Assembly (NCBI GenBank): GCA_009783565.1
Contig: WRDF01000008.1
Location: forward strand, 1-64,000
From: Rikenellaceae bacterium
GTDB lineage: Bacteria; Bacteroidota; Bacteroidia; Bacteroidales; Rikenellaceae
Direction: 5' to 3'
Length of the DNA: 64,000 bases
The first letter of the stretch is position 1; each line of letters starts with the position of its first letter. Shown piece after piece: positions 8,575 through 17,980 of this stretch. Made by a program: the position numbers and the translations under genes. The notes under the pieces were generated by a model. The model did no database searches and was not told the origin of the DNA. It was given only the letters and a program-made list of their open reading frames with translations.

Positions 8575-9477
8575 CTATTTTACCGACAAACAAGCCAGCG
8601 CTATGGAATAAAGTTTCGTCTGACGGCTGTCGCCGCGCGAAGTCAGTACGCACGGTTTCTTCGTTCCGACAACCATTGCCGCAAGCTCCGCGCCCGCGAA
8701 TTTCGTGCACGTCTTGAAGAATACGTTCGCCGCGTCGATGTTCGGAAACAGCAGGCAGTCGGCATCGCCGGCGACGCTTCCGGTGAGTTTTTTCACCTTC
8801 GCCGCCTCCTTGTCCACCGCAACGTCCATTGCCAGAGGGCCATCCACATCGGCTTTGCCCAGCTGTCCTCGCGTGCCCATCACGGCGAGCAGAGCGGCTT
8901 CGGTACTCGACTGCACGCCGGGCAGCAGCTGCTCGCTCGGGGCTATACACGCCACCTTCGGTTTGTGAATACCAAGCACATGCGCTGTGGCTATCAGATA
9001 TTTAGCGATCGCTGTTTTCTGTGCGAAATCGGGGTAAGGGATGATAGCAACGTCCGACACCGTGAGCAGCTTGGAGTACGCCGGCACTTCGAGCACCGCC
9101 ACATGGCTCAGCACACCTTTCGGCGGAACGAGACCATACTCCTTATTCAGGATGCCGCGCATGTACTTGTCCGTCGTCACCAGACCCTTCATCAGAACGT
9201 CGCCCTCGCCGTCGTTCATCATTTTCACGGCTTTCTCCACGCACTTCACGTCGCTGGTCTCGGCGATGATGCGAAACTGCTTGTGGTCGATTTTTTCTTC
9301 GGCGCACACGCGCTCTATCTCAGCCGGATCGCCGATTAGGGTCGCTTCGACCAGCCCCATCTGCACCGCGTCGTTCACCGCTTCGAGAGTGTGGGCATCT
9401 TGCCCATAGGCCACTATGAGTCTTTGCTTGCCTTTTGCCTTCGCCGCGTCTACGATGTCTTGAAGTTTATTGATCAT
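8575..9477 (-). CDS. ptb: Phosphate butyryltransferase
   Basis: This enzyme exchanges the CoA of butyryl-CoA for phosphate and supplies butyrate kinase. The 300-aa protein is a phosphotransacetylase-family member: IVAYGQDAHTLEAV near the start, VLMKGLVTTDKYMRGILN near residue 110, and GDADCLLFPNIDAANVFFKT near residue 240. The length is that of phosphate butyryltransferase rather than long Pta. The promoter element CAAAGATA (TATCTTTG on the minus strand) lies 30 bases upstream, so ptb heads the ptb-buk operon. Confidence 0.92.
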   Translation of the reverse strand: MINKLQDIVDAAKAKGKQRLIVAYGQDAHTLEAVNDAVQMGLVEATLIGDPAEIERVCAEEKIDHKQFRIIAETSDVKCVEKAVKMMNDGEGDVLMKGLVTTDKYMRGILNKEYGLVPPKGVLSHVAVLEVPAYSKLLTVSDVAIIPYPDFAQKTAIAKYLIATAHVLGIHKPKVACIAPSEQLLPGVQSSTEAALLAVMGTRGQLGKADVDGPLAMDVAVDKEAAKVKKLTGSVAGDADCLLFPNIDAANVFFKTCTKFAGAELAAMVVGTKKPCVLTSRGDSRQTKLYSIALACLSVK

Positions 9478-9506
9478 ATCTTTCGATTTTTATGGTTTTT
9501 CTCGCA

Positions 9507-9514
9507 CAAAGATA
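9507..9514 (-). promoter_or_regulatory. -7 promoter element of ptb-buk
   Basis: On the minus strand the sequence is TATCTTTG, a perfect TAnnTTTG match, 29 bases before the ptb ATG. This puts ptb at the head of its transcript. Confidence 0.7.
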
Positions 9515-9570
9515 ATAATTCGGCGGCAAATATTACGAAAAAATATCATTCTATCAGAGATAACAGAGGA

Positions 9571-10182
9571 TTACTTCATCTTCGTGCGATTATGTATAGC
9601 GTGGGCTATGGTGAGTTCGTCGGCATATTCCAATTCGTCGCCGAAACCGATACCCCGTGCGATACACGTGATGTTGATTTCGCCGGCCACTCCCTCCAAC
9701 AGCCCTTCCAGCCGGCGCATGATGTAGAACTGCGTGGTTTCGCCCTCGACCGTAGCGCTCACGGCAAGGATTACTTCGCGTATCTCGCCACGCCCGATGT
9801 TTTCGAGCAGCAGGTCGATCTTCAAATCCGACGGCCCGATGCCCTGCATCGGCGAAATAACGCCTCCCAGCACGTGGTAAAGTCCTTTGTACTGCCGCGT
9901 ATTCTCGATCGACACCACATCGCCGACCTGCTCGACGACACATACCGTCGTGCGGTCGCGCCGCTCGTCGAGGCAAATCGGGCAGACATCCGTGTCGGAG
10001 AGGTTGTTGCAGAATTTGCAATACATGATATTCTGCCTGAAATCGTCCATCGCTGCCGTCATCCGCCTCACCTCGTCGCGCTCCATGCGCAGCATATACA
10101 TAGCCAGCCGGAACGCCGTACGCCGCCCGATGCCGGGCAATCGCGTCAACTCGCCTACGACATCGTCCAATAATTTCGACAT
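9571..10182 (-). CDS. recR: Recombination protein RecR
   Basis: RecR works with RecO to load RecA on single-stranded DNA during gap repair. The 203-aa protein shows the helix-hairpin-helix region (LTRLPGIGRRTAFRLAMYML), the zinc finger CKFCNNLSDTDVCPIC (residues about 56-71) and the TOPRIM domain (VCVVEQVGDVVSIENT onward, with HVLGGVISPMQGIGPSDL). It starts six bases after the stop of the ABC ATPase gene, so the two are probably co-transcribed. recO is also in this window at 17099. Confidence 0.97.
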   Translation of the reverse strand: MSKLLDDVVGELTRLPGIGRRTAFRLAMYMLRMERDEVRRMTAAMDDFRQNIMYCKFCNNLSDTDVCPICLDERRDRTTVCVVEQVGDVVSIENTRQYKGLYHVLGGVISPMQGIGPSDLKIDLLLENIGRGEIREVILAVSATVEGETTQFYIMRRLEGLLEGVAGEINITCIARGIGFGDELEYADELTIAHAIHNRTKMK

Positions 10183-10188
10183 ATCGAA

Positions 10189-10986
10189 TTATTTATTAAG
10201 TCTCACGCTGTTCGTTTCGCGGTCGAAGCGCAGCGGCGTGCCCTCGAAAAGCAACTGTATTTCGCCACTGTCGATTAGTTTTTCGGCCGTTCCGTAAAAA
10301 AACCGCTCGCCCTCGATCATCGCTATCGTGTCGCACAATTCCAGCGCAATGCCCAGATCGTGGGTCGAGAAAATAATACTTTTCCCTTGAATATGAGCGA
10401 GTTCACGCAATAATAGGCATATCTCGTAACGGTTCGGCAGGTCGAGAAAAGCCGTCGGTTCGTCCAGAAGGATTATCGGCGTGTCCTGAGCCAGCGCGCG
10501 CGCGATCATTACCCGCTGCCGTTCGCCGTCGCTCAGTGTGTCCATGGCTTTCGAAGCAAAGCCGCTCATCCCGACAAGTTCCAGCGACTCCTGCACCTTC
10601 GCGCGGTCCTGCTTGCCGAGTGTCCCCATCCAATTCGTATAAGGCGCACGCCCCAACCCGACGGCATCGGCGACCCGCAGGTTCGTCACGCGCACTTCCT
10701 CTGTCGAGACGAAACTGATTTTCTCTGCCACCTCGCGCGCCGACATGTCCGACAGCCGTCTCCCATCGACTGTAATCTCGCCGTTCATAGGCTTTCGTAA
10801 CCCCGCTATCGTGCGCAGCAACGTGCTCTTGCCCGTGCCGTTGCGTCCCACGAGGGCCGTGAACTCGCCCCAGCCGAACCCGATATCCGCGCGCTCGAAC
10901 AGCACGCGCTCCCCGTAGCCCAGCGTCAGCCCATGCAGTTCGATGACGTGTATCCTTTCGGTATCCGATTTGGATCGCTGCTTCAC
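10189..10986 (-). CDS. ABC transporter ATP-binding protein, iron/cobalamin type
   Basis: This 265-aa ATPase resembles the FecE/BtuD group that drives uptake of ferric siderophores, haem or cobalamin. It has Walker A GRNGTGKST (residues about 47-55), signature LSDGERQRVMIARAL, Walker B IILLDEPTAFLD and the switch histidine in STHDLGIA. The signature LSDGE is typical of this subgroup in Bacteroidota. The start is GTG at 10986; no in-frame ATG gives the complete first strand. No FecCD permease gene is nearby, while a BtuF-like binding protein lies 5 kb away on the other strand. Confidence 0.88.
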   Translation of the reverse strand: MKQRSKSDTERIHVIELHGLTLGYGERVLFERADIGFGWGEFTALVGRNGTGKSTLLRTIAGLRKPMNGEITVDGRRLSDMSAREVAEKISFVSTEEVRVTNLRVADAVGLGRAPYTNWMGTLGKQDRAKVQESLELVGMSGFASKAMDTLSDGERQRVMIARALAQDTPIILLDEPTAFLDLPNRYEICLLLRELAHIQGKSIIFSTHDLGIALELCDTIAMIEGERFFYGTAEKLIDSGEIQLLFEGTPLRFDRETNSVRLNK

Positions 10987-11006
10987 AATTAAAAATAAAA
11001 AATATT

Positions 11007-11109
11007 GTCATTCCGAACGCCGCAGGCGGAGGAATCTATCGCCGGTCTGTCTTTGAATTTATAAACTAACGATAGATTCCTCCGTGCTTTGCACGTTCGG
11101 AATGACAGA
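11007..11109. repeat. Dispersed palindromic repeat, copy 2
   Basis: A full copy. The left arm GTCATTCCGAACG is followed by the small hairpin CCGCAGGCGG, core GGAGGAATCTATCG, a loop with GTCTGTCTTTGAATTTATAA, core CGATAGATTCCTCCG, and right arm CGTTCGGAATGACAGA. It fills the gap between the ABC exporter 3' end and the ABC ATPase gene. The loop is in the opposite orientation to copy 3. Confidence 0.85.
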
Positions 11110-11112
11110 TCC

Positions 11113-12939
<1,827 letters not shown>

Positions 12940-12979
12940 TATCTATATACTGTCACTGCCCAACGCGTTGATCTGATAA

Positions 12980-12987
12980 CAAAAGTA
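12980..12987 (-). promoter_or_regulatory. -7 element of the ABC exporter gene
   Basis: On the minus strand the sequence reads TACTTTTG, matching TAnnTTTG, 40 bases before the ATG. It forms a divergent pair with the trpS element at 13009. Confidence 0.65.
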
Positions 12988-13008
12988 GCTATTTTTCGGG
13001 GAAATAAT

Positions 13009-13016
13009 TACTTTTG
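13009..13016 (+). promoter_or_regulatory. -7 element of trpS
   Basis: TACTTTTG matches TAnnTTTG and ends only five bases before the trpS ATG. Transcription would then start at or next to the start codon, giving a leaderless or nearly leaderless mRNA. Confidence 0.65.
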
Positions 13017-13021
13017 TAGCC

Positions 13022-14011
13022 ATGAAGACTGTTTTAAGCGGTATACGGCCTACGGGTCGCCTGCATTTGGGCAATTATTTAGGAGCGCTGCGCAACTTCG
13101 TTAAGATGCAGCACGAGGCGCGATGCTTCTTTTTCATCGCCGACTACCATTCGCTGACGACGCATCCCGATCCCGCGTCGCTGCATGAAAACATACGCAA
13201 CGTGCTGGCCGAATACCTCGCCGCGGGACTCGACCCCGAAGTGGCGACAATCTATGTGCAGAGCGACCTGCCGCAGACAGCCGAGTTGTCTCTGCTGCTC
13301 TCGATGCACGCCTATGTGGGAGAGTTGGAACGCACGGCGTCGTTCAAAGAGAAGATACGCGCCCAGCCCGAAAATATCAATATCGGGCTGCTGAGCTACC
13401 CCGTGCTGATGGCCGCCGACATTCTTATCCATCGAGCCGATTATGTGCCGGTGGGCAAGGACCAGGAGCAACACTTGGAGATGACGCGCAAGTATGCACG
13501 GCGGTTCAACACACTGTACGGCGAGGAGTTTTTCCCCGAACCGCAGCCCTACAACTTCGGCGAGCAGCTGGTTAAAATACCCGGCCTCGACGGTTCGGGC
13601 AAGATGGGCAAGAGCGAGGGCAACGGCATATATCTCTCCGACACGGACGAGGCGATCCGCAAAAAAGTGATGCGCGCCGTGACCGACAGCGGCCCCACTA
13701 AGCCCGACCAACCTATGGCCGAGCCGATAGCCAATATCTTTGCAATAATGAAGGCGGTGTCGCCTGCTTCGACGTATGATTTTTTCCTCAGCGCCTATAA
13801 CCGCTGCGAAATTCGCTACGGCGACATGAAGAAACAGCTGGCGGAAGATATGATAGCCCTTGTCGCACCCATCCGTGCGCGTATCGAGGAGATAAAAGCC
13901 GACGGCGCATATCTGCATCGCGTGGCTGCGGAGGGCGCGGCGCGTGCCGCCGCAAGCGCCGATGTTACGATGCGCCGCGTACGCGAAATTATGGGCATTA
14001 AGCCGCTGTAA
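13022..14011 (+). CDS. trpS: Tryptophanyl-tRNA synthetase
   Basis: A class I synthetase that charges tRNA-Trp. The 329-aa protein has the HIGH-type motif GRLHLGNYLGAL (residues about 12-23) and the KMSKS-type motif GSGKMGKSEGN (residues about 194-204), with the Trp-pocket region DQEQHLEMTRKYARRFN between. Length is normal. It is transcribed alone, divergent from the ABC exporter, and probably leaderless. Confidence 0.97.
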   Translation: MKTVLSGIRPTGRLHLGNYLGALRNFVKMQHEARCFFFIADYHSLTTHPDPASLHENIRNVLAEYLAAGLDPEVATIYVQSDLPQTAELSLLLSMHAYVGELERTASFKEKIRAQPENINIGLLSYPVLMAADILIHRADYVPVGKDQEQHLEMTRKYARRFNTLYGEEFFPEPQPYNFGEQLVKIPGLDGSGKMGKSEGNGIYLSDTDEAIRKKVMRAVTDSGPTKPDQPMAEPIANIFAIMKAVSPASTYDFFLSAYNRCEIRYGDMKKQLAEDMIALVAPIRARIEEIKADGAYLHRVAAEGAARAAASADVTMRRVREIMGIKPL

Positions 14012-14096
14012 CACGCGCGGCCGTTGCGTAGACACCGAGACAACGCGTCGGCGCGCTGTTTCTTCGCTCCGCCGCCGTCGGCGCGCCGAAAAACTA

Positions 14097-14116
14097 TTGT
14101 GTGGACAGACCTTTAA
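14097..14116. repeat. Short repeat TTGTGTGGACAGACCTT, copy 1
   Basis: The 17-base string TTGTGTGGACAGACCTT recurs at 26963 and 56926 in other gene gaps. Here it abuts the end of the asparaginase gene. Confidence 0.6.
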
Positions 14117-15153
14117 GACAGTTCTCCGCGCAGCGAACCGCCCATGCGGGCGGCGACTTCTTGCGGCATGAGACCGAGTCCGAGCAGGTACATCAGTTTG
14201 GTGACTGCGGCTTCGGTGGTCATGTCGCGGCCGCCAACCACGCCGATCTGCTGCATCTGCATCCCCGTTTCGTAAAGCTCCATATTGACAGTGCCGCTCT
14301 GACACTGGCTGACATTGACCACTACCACGCCGCGCGCTATCGTTTCGCGCAGAGTATCGATAAACCACCCCGCAGTGGGTGCGTTGCCCGCTCCGTAAGT
14401 TTCCAATACCACTCCCCTTACGTTCGCCGCGCCGAGTATCGCACGCAGCGTTGTCTGTGTCAGGCCCGGAAAAATCTTCACTATCGCCACATTAGGGTCG
14501 AAATGCGTGCAGATTCGCAGCTTTTCTGTCGGCGCGGAAGGTCGCAGTATCGCCGCCCGATTATAATGTATATTTACGCCCACTTCGGCCAGCGCAGGGT
14601 AGTTGTCCGAGCGGAACGCTCCGAACTCCTCGGCGCTGAATTTCGATGTGCGGTTGCCGCGGAACAGTTTGTTCTGGAAATAAAGGCTCACCTCCGGCGC
14701 CATCGCCTGGCCGTCTTCCGCGCAGCGCGCCGCCGCCAACTCGATGGCCGTTATCAGGTTCTCGCGCCCGTCCGTCCGCAGCACCCCTATCGGTATCTGG
14801 CTACCTGTGAAGACGACGGGTTTTTCTAAATTTTGTAATGCATAACTCAACGCTGAGGCCGAGAACGACATCGTGTCCGTGCCGTGCAGCACCACAAAAC
14901 CGTCATACGCGGCATATTTTTCCCGTATGATCTCCGCCAGTTGCACCCATAATTCAGGAGTGACATTCGATGAATCGATCGGCTCGAACGGGTGCACATC
15001 GATACGAATGTCGAGTGATCGCAACGCCGGAAACTCGTCATAGATCGACGAAAAATCGAACGGCGCGAGCGCACCCGTCGCCGCATCGGTCTTCATCCCG
15101 ATCGTGCCGCCCGTGTATATCAGCAGAATGGAGCGATTGTCCGTGTTTTCCAC
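14113..15153 (-). CDS. ansA: Type I L-asparaginase
   Basis: It hydrolyses asparagine to aspartate and ammonia. The 346-aa protein begins with ILLIYTGGTIGMK, which holds the first catalytic Thr (residue about 15). The second active-site Thr is in VVLHGTDTMSFSASALSYAL near residue 90, and NVSQC near residue 285 belongs to the C-terminal domain. The lack of a signal peptide points to the cytoplasmic type I enzyme. The start codon is GTG at 15153. A promoter element TAACTTTG (minus strand, 15188-15181) lies 27 bases upstream, which supports this start. The gene converges on trpS. Confidence 0.93.
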   Translation of the reverse strand: MENTDNRSILLIYTGGTIGMKTDAATGALAPFDFSSIYDEFPALRSLDIRIDVHPFEPIDSSNVTPELWVQLAEIIREKYAAYDGFVVLHGTDTMSFSASALSYALQNLEKPVVFTGSQIPIGVLRTDGRENLITAIELAAARCAEDGQAMAPEVSLYFQNKLFRGNRTSKFSAEEFGAFRSDNYPALAEVGVNIHYNRAAILRPSAPTEKLRICTHFDPNVAIVKIFPGLTQTTLRAILGAANVRGVVLETYGAGNAPTAGWFIDTLRETIARGVVVVNVSQCQSGTVNMELYETGMQMQQIGVVGGRDMTTEAAVTKLMYLLGLGLMPQEVAARMGGSLRGELS

Positions 15154-15180
15154 AAAAACCGGTTTTTATTAATAGTCACA

Positions 15181-15188
15181 CAAAGTTA
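15181..15188 (-). promoter_or_regulatory. -7 element of ansA
   Basis: On the minus strand it reads TAACTTTG, a TAnnTTTG match. It is divergent from the element at 15210-15217. Confidence 0.6.
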
Positions 15189-15209
15189 TAAAAATTCCGT
15201 ACGTTTTTG

Positions 15210-15217
15210 TATTTTTG
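15210..15217 (+). promoter_or_regulatory. -7 element of the BtuF-like gene
   Basis: TATTTTTG matches TAnnTTTG. It overlaps the GTG at 15217, so that GTG cannot be the start of a transcript made here. This favours the ATG at 15253. Confidence 0.6.
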
Positions 15218-15252
15218 TGAAACGTTTGGGAAAACGACGGGAAAACCCACGC

Positions 15253-16428
15253 ATGAGAAAGTTCGTTACATACGTGTTGCTTACGGCGTTTGCAGCGCTG
15301 GCGGGCGGTTGCGAGGGCGGGCGCAGGATGCGGCTGATGGAGACCGGCGAACTGTCGGCAATCTACATTCCGCGTCATGCGTCGGGCTTTGCGATTTATG
15401 GTATCGGCCAGCGGAGTTCGCTGCTATCGGTGCTCAATCCGTGGCAGGGTGCGTTGGATGTGGAGATGCAGCTTTTCCTGTCGCGCGGAGGTGAAATGCC
15501 GCCCGAAGGTTTCAGTGGAACGGTGGTCAACGTGCCGTTGAAAAAGGTGATCTGCATGTCGTCGTCGCATATCGCGATGCTCGACGAACTTGGCGAGACA
15601 CGTGCTATTAAAGGCGTTTCGGGCGGGCGGTATGTGACAAATCCTTTGATCGTCGAACGGTTCGAAAGCGGCTACGTGCGTGAGGTGGGCTACGACGCAC
15701 TCGTGAATTACGAACTTATCGCGGCGCTTGAACCCGACCTGGTTATGATCTACGGCATATCGGGGGGTAATTCGCGCATGACCCACAAGCTCGACGAACT
15801 TGGCATAAAGTACATATACATAGGTGATTACGTCGAACATTCGCCGCTCGGTAAGGCGGAATGGATTGTGGCGTTCGGTGAGATGTTCGACAAGCGCGAC
15901 CAGGCGGTGAATGTGTTTAGCAACATCGAAGAACGATATAATGAAGTGCACGCCTCCGTTGTTGCGCATCTTGCCGGTCGCGATTGGGAAGACCGGCGGC
16001 CGGTGGTGATGCTGAACGCTCCCTATCGCGATACGTGGTATGTGCCCGGCGACCGCAACTATATGGCGCGCCTGCTGGCCGACGCCGGAGCGCAATATGC
16101 CAGCGCGGGCGTGGATAGTTATGCCAGCCGCCCCATAAGCGGTGAGTCGGCGTATCGTTATGCCGTGCTGTCCGACTTCTGGCTCAATCCTGGTCAGGCC
16201 GAGACGCTCGACGACGTTCGCAGTCTCAATCCCAAATTCGCCGATATTCCGGCGGTTGTGAACGGGCGCGTTTACAACTGCAATGCGCGTACTACTCCCG
16301 GCGGCGGCAGCGATTTCTGGGAGTCGGGCGCGATGCGTCCTGATCTGGTACTGATGGACATGGCACGCATCTTTCATCCGCAACTCCTCCCCGACCACGA
16401 ACTTTTCTACTTTCGGCGGTTGGAATAG
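15253..16428 (+). CDS. ABC transporter substrate-binding lipoprotein, BtuF/FecB-like
   Basis: The protein (391 aa) has a lipoprotein signal MRKFVTYVLLTAFAALAGGC and a class III binding-protein body: KKVICMSSSHIAMLDELGE near residue 98, then YELIAALEPDLVMIYGISGG and KLDELGIKYIYIGDY. These are typical of periplasmic cobalamin, haem or siderophore binding proteins. An in-frame GTG at 15217 would add 12 basic residues and spoil the signal peptide, so the ATG is preferred. No permease gene is adjacent. The FecE-like ATPase at 10189 could be the partner ATPase, though it is on another transcript. Confidence 0.87.
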   Translation: MRKFVTYVLLTAFAALAGGCEGGRRMRLMETGELSAIYIPRHASGFAIYGIGQRSSLLSVLNPWQGALDVEMQLFLSRGGEMPPEGFSGTVVNVPLKKVICMSSSHIAMLDELGETRAIKGVSGGRYVTNPLIVERFESGYVREVGYDALVNYELIAALEPDLVMIYGISGGNSRMTHKLDELGIKYIYIGDYVEHSPLGKAEWIVAFGEMFDKRDQAVNVFSNIEERYNEVHASVVAHLAGRDWEDRRPVVMLNAPYRDTWYVPGDRNYMARLLADAGAQYASAGVDSYASRPISGESAYRYAVLSDFWLNPGQAETLDDVRSLNPKFADIPAVVNGRVYNCNARTTPGGGSDFWESGAMRPDLVLMDMARIFHPQLLPDHELFYFRRLE

Positions 16429-16449
16429 TGGGGCTTTTTATCCGGTAAC

Positions 16450-17049
16450 ATGAAAATAATTTTCGCAACGAACAACCGCAATAAACTCGAAGAAGTGCGC
16501 CATGCGCTCGGTTCGGAGTATGAGTTGCTTACGCCGCGTGAATTGGGCATCGTTGAAGAGATTCCCGAAGAGCATGATACTATCGAGGCAAATGCACTTC
16601 AAAAAGCGCGTTACGTCTACGGGCGGACGGGGTTGGACTGCTTTGCCGATGATACGGGGCTTGAAGTCGCTGCACTGGGCGGAGCGCCGGGGGTGTATTC
16701 GGCGCGGTATGCGGGAGCGGGGTGTTCGGCTGCCGATAATGTAGCGAAACTGTTGGCCGCTCTCGATGGCGTCGGAGACCGCCGTGCGCAGTTCCGAACG
16801 GTGATCGCGCTGATACTCGACGGGCATGAATATCTTTTCGAGGGACGCGTAATGGGTGAAATAACGTTGGTGACGGCAGGCGACGAAGGCTTCGGTTATG
16901 ATCCCGTTTTCCGCCCCGAAGGTCGTCAGGAGACCCTTGCGCAGATGTCTATGTCGGAAAAGAACGCGATCTCGCATCGGGGGCAGGCGGTCAGAGGTCT
17001 TGCCGAGTTTTTGATTGCACGCGCGTGTGTTATCAGGCCTATCGGATGA
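16450..17049 (+). CDS. rdgB: XTP/dITP diphosphatase (RdgB/HAM1)
   Basis: This house-cleaning enzyme removes deaminated purine nucleotides (ITP, dITP, XTP) before they enter DNA or RNA. The 199-aa protein has IIFATNNRNKLEEVRHAL at the start, the substrate motif CFADDTGLEVAALGGAPG (residues about 59-76) and SHRGQAVRGL at the end. It follows the BtuF-like gene after 21 bases and precedes recO by 49 bases, all on the plus strand. Confidence 0.95.
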   Translation: MKIIFATNNRNKLEEVRHALGSEYELLTPRELGIVEEIPEEHDTIEANALQKARYVYGRTGLDCFADDTGLEVAALGGAPGVYSARYAGAGCSAADNVAKLLAALDGVGDRRAQFRTVIALILDGHEYLFEGRVMGEITLVTAGDEGFGYDPVFRPEGRQETLAQMSMSEKNAISHRGQAVRGLAEFLIARACVIRPIG

Positions 17050-17098
17050 CAATATACCGCATAGCCACACAATGCTCCTTCCACGAAAAATCGTATAG

Positions 17099-17830
17099 AT
17101 GAAAAGCTATAAAGCGCGTGGCGTGGTGCTTCATACGGTGAAGTATGGCGAAAGCGGGATGATCGTTTTCATGCTTACCGACGTACTGGGGCGGCAGAAT
17201 TACATGGTTCAGGGTATTCGCAGCGCGCGGAGCAAAGGCAATAAGGCGGCGATGTTTCAGCCGATGTTCGTACTCGATTTCGTAGGTTTGGAATCGCCGA
17301 AGATGCAGATGCACCGCATGAGCGAGGTGCGTAGCGGCTTCGCTCTCAGCTCGTTGCCATTCGATGTGCGCAAAAGCACCGTCGCTCTTTTCATGGCCGA
17401 AACGCTTTATAGGCTGATAAAGGAAGTCGAGCCGCACAGCCCGCTTTTCGGGTTCGTGGAGGAGTCTGTGGCGGCGCTCGACGGGCTTCGCAGCGATGCA
17501 GAAGTAGCGAATTTCCACCTGTGGTTTATGGTGCGACTCAGCGCATATCTCGGATTCTATCCCGGAAACGAGTACATCCCGTCGGGATATTTCGACATCG
17601 AGGAGGGGCTTTTTGCGCCTTCGATGCCGTCACATGGCGTGGCTCTCGACGCGGATAACAGCCGCTTGCTCGATAGGTTTATGTCGGTGAGTCTTGACAG
17701 GCTCACCGACATAACTCTCTCACGCACACAACGTTCGGCATTTCTTGCCGCGTTACTGTCTTATTTCGGCTATCATCTCGATTCGATCCACAGCGTGCGT
17801 TCGCTCGACATATTGCGCGATGTTTTTTAG
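17099..17830 (+). CDS. recO: DNA repair protein RecO
   Basis: RecO anneals SSB-coated DNA and with RecR loads RecA. The 243-aa protein has the N-terminal OB fold (KARGVVLHTVKYGESGMIVFMLTD, then QNYMVQGIRSARSKGNKAAMFQP) and a helical C-terminal domain. The zinc-binding cysteines present in some RecO proteins are absent, as is usual in Bacteroidota. Length is typical. It is the last gene of the 15253-17830 plus-strand run and ends at a strong bidirectional terminator. Confidence 0.94.
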   Translation: MKSYKARGVVLHTVKYGESGMIVFMLTDVLGRQNYMVQGIRSARSKGNKAAMFQPMFVLDFVGLESPKMQMHRMSEVRSGFALSSLPFDVRKSTVALFMAETLYRLIKEVEPHSPLFGFVEESVAALDGLRSDAEVANFHLWFMVRLSAYLGFYPGNEYIPSGYFDIEEGLFAPSMPSHGVALDADNSRLLDRFMSVSLDRLTDITLSRTQRSAFLAALLSYFGYHLDSIHSVRSLDILRDVF

Positions 17831-17878
17831 CCTCGCCGCACACGGTGTCGTCGGTAACGACTGCTCGGTAGTAAGTAT

Positions 17879-17920
17879 AAAATGAGAGGAGCGGGGAAAT
17901 TTCCCCGCTCCTCTCATTTT
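17879..17920. terminator. Perfect bidirectional terminator
   Basis: A perfect 42-bp palindrome (arms AAAATGAGAGGAGCGGGGAAA and its complement) ends in T runs on both strands. It lies between the converging recO gene and the 866-aa lipoprotein gene and can stop transcription from both. Confidence 0.9.
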
Positions 17921-17924
17921 GTTC

Positions 17925-17960
17925 AAAGCGCGGCCGCTAAAAATCTTTCGGCCGCGCTTT
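17925..17960. terminator. Second hairpin next to the bidirectional terminator
   Basis: AAAGCGCGGCCG (17925-17936) pairs perfectly with CGGCCGCGCTTT (17949-17960) around a 12-base loop. It lies 21 bases past the lipoprotein stop codon on the minus strand and is probably the first transcript-end hairpin of that gene. The T run is short. Confidence 0.6.
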
Positions 17961-17980
17961 GCCAGATGTTCGACAATAGC

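Noticed and set aside
13079-14368. Long minus-strand open frame across trpS
   Set aside because: It overlaps the well-identified trpS almost fully and has Arg/His-rich shadow composition.
15217-15252. GTG start for the BtuF-like gene
   Set aside because: It overlaps a TATTTTTG promoter element and puts a basic stretch before a perfect lipoprotein signal that begins at the ATG 15253.
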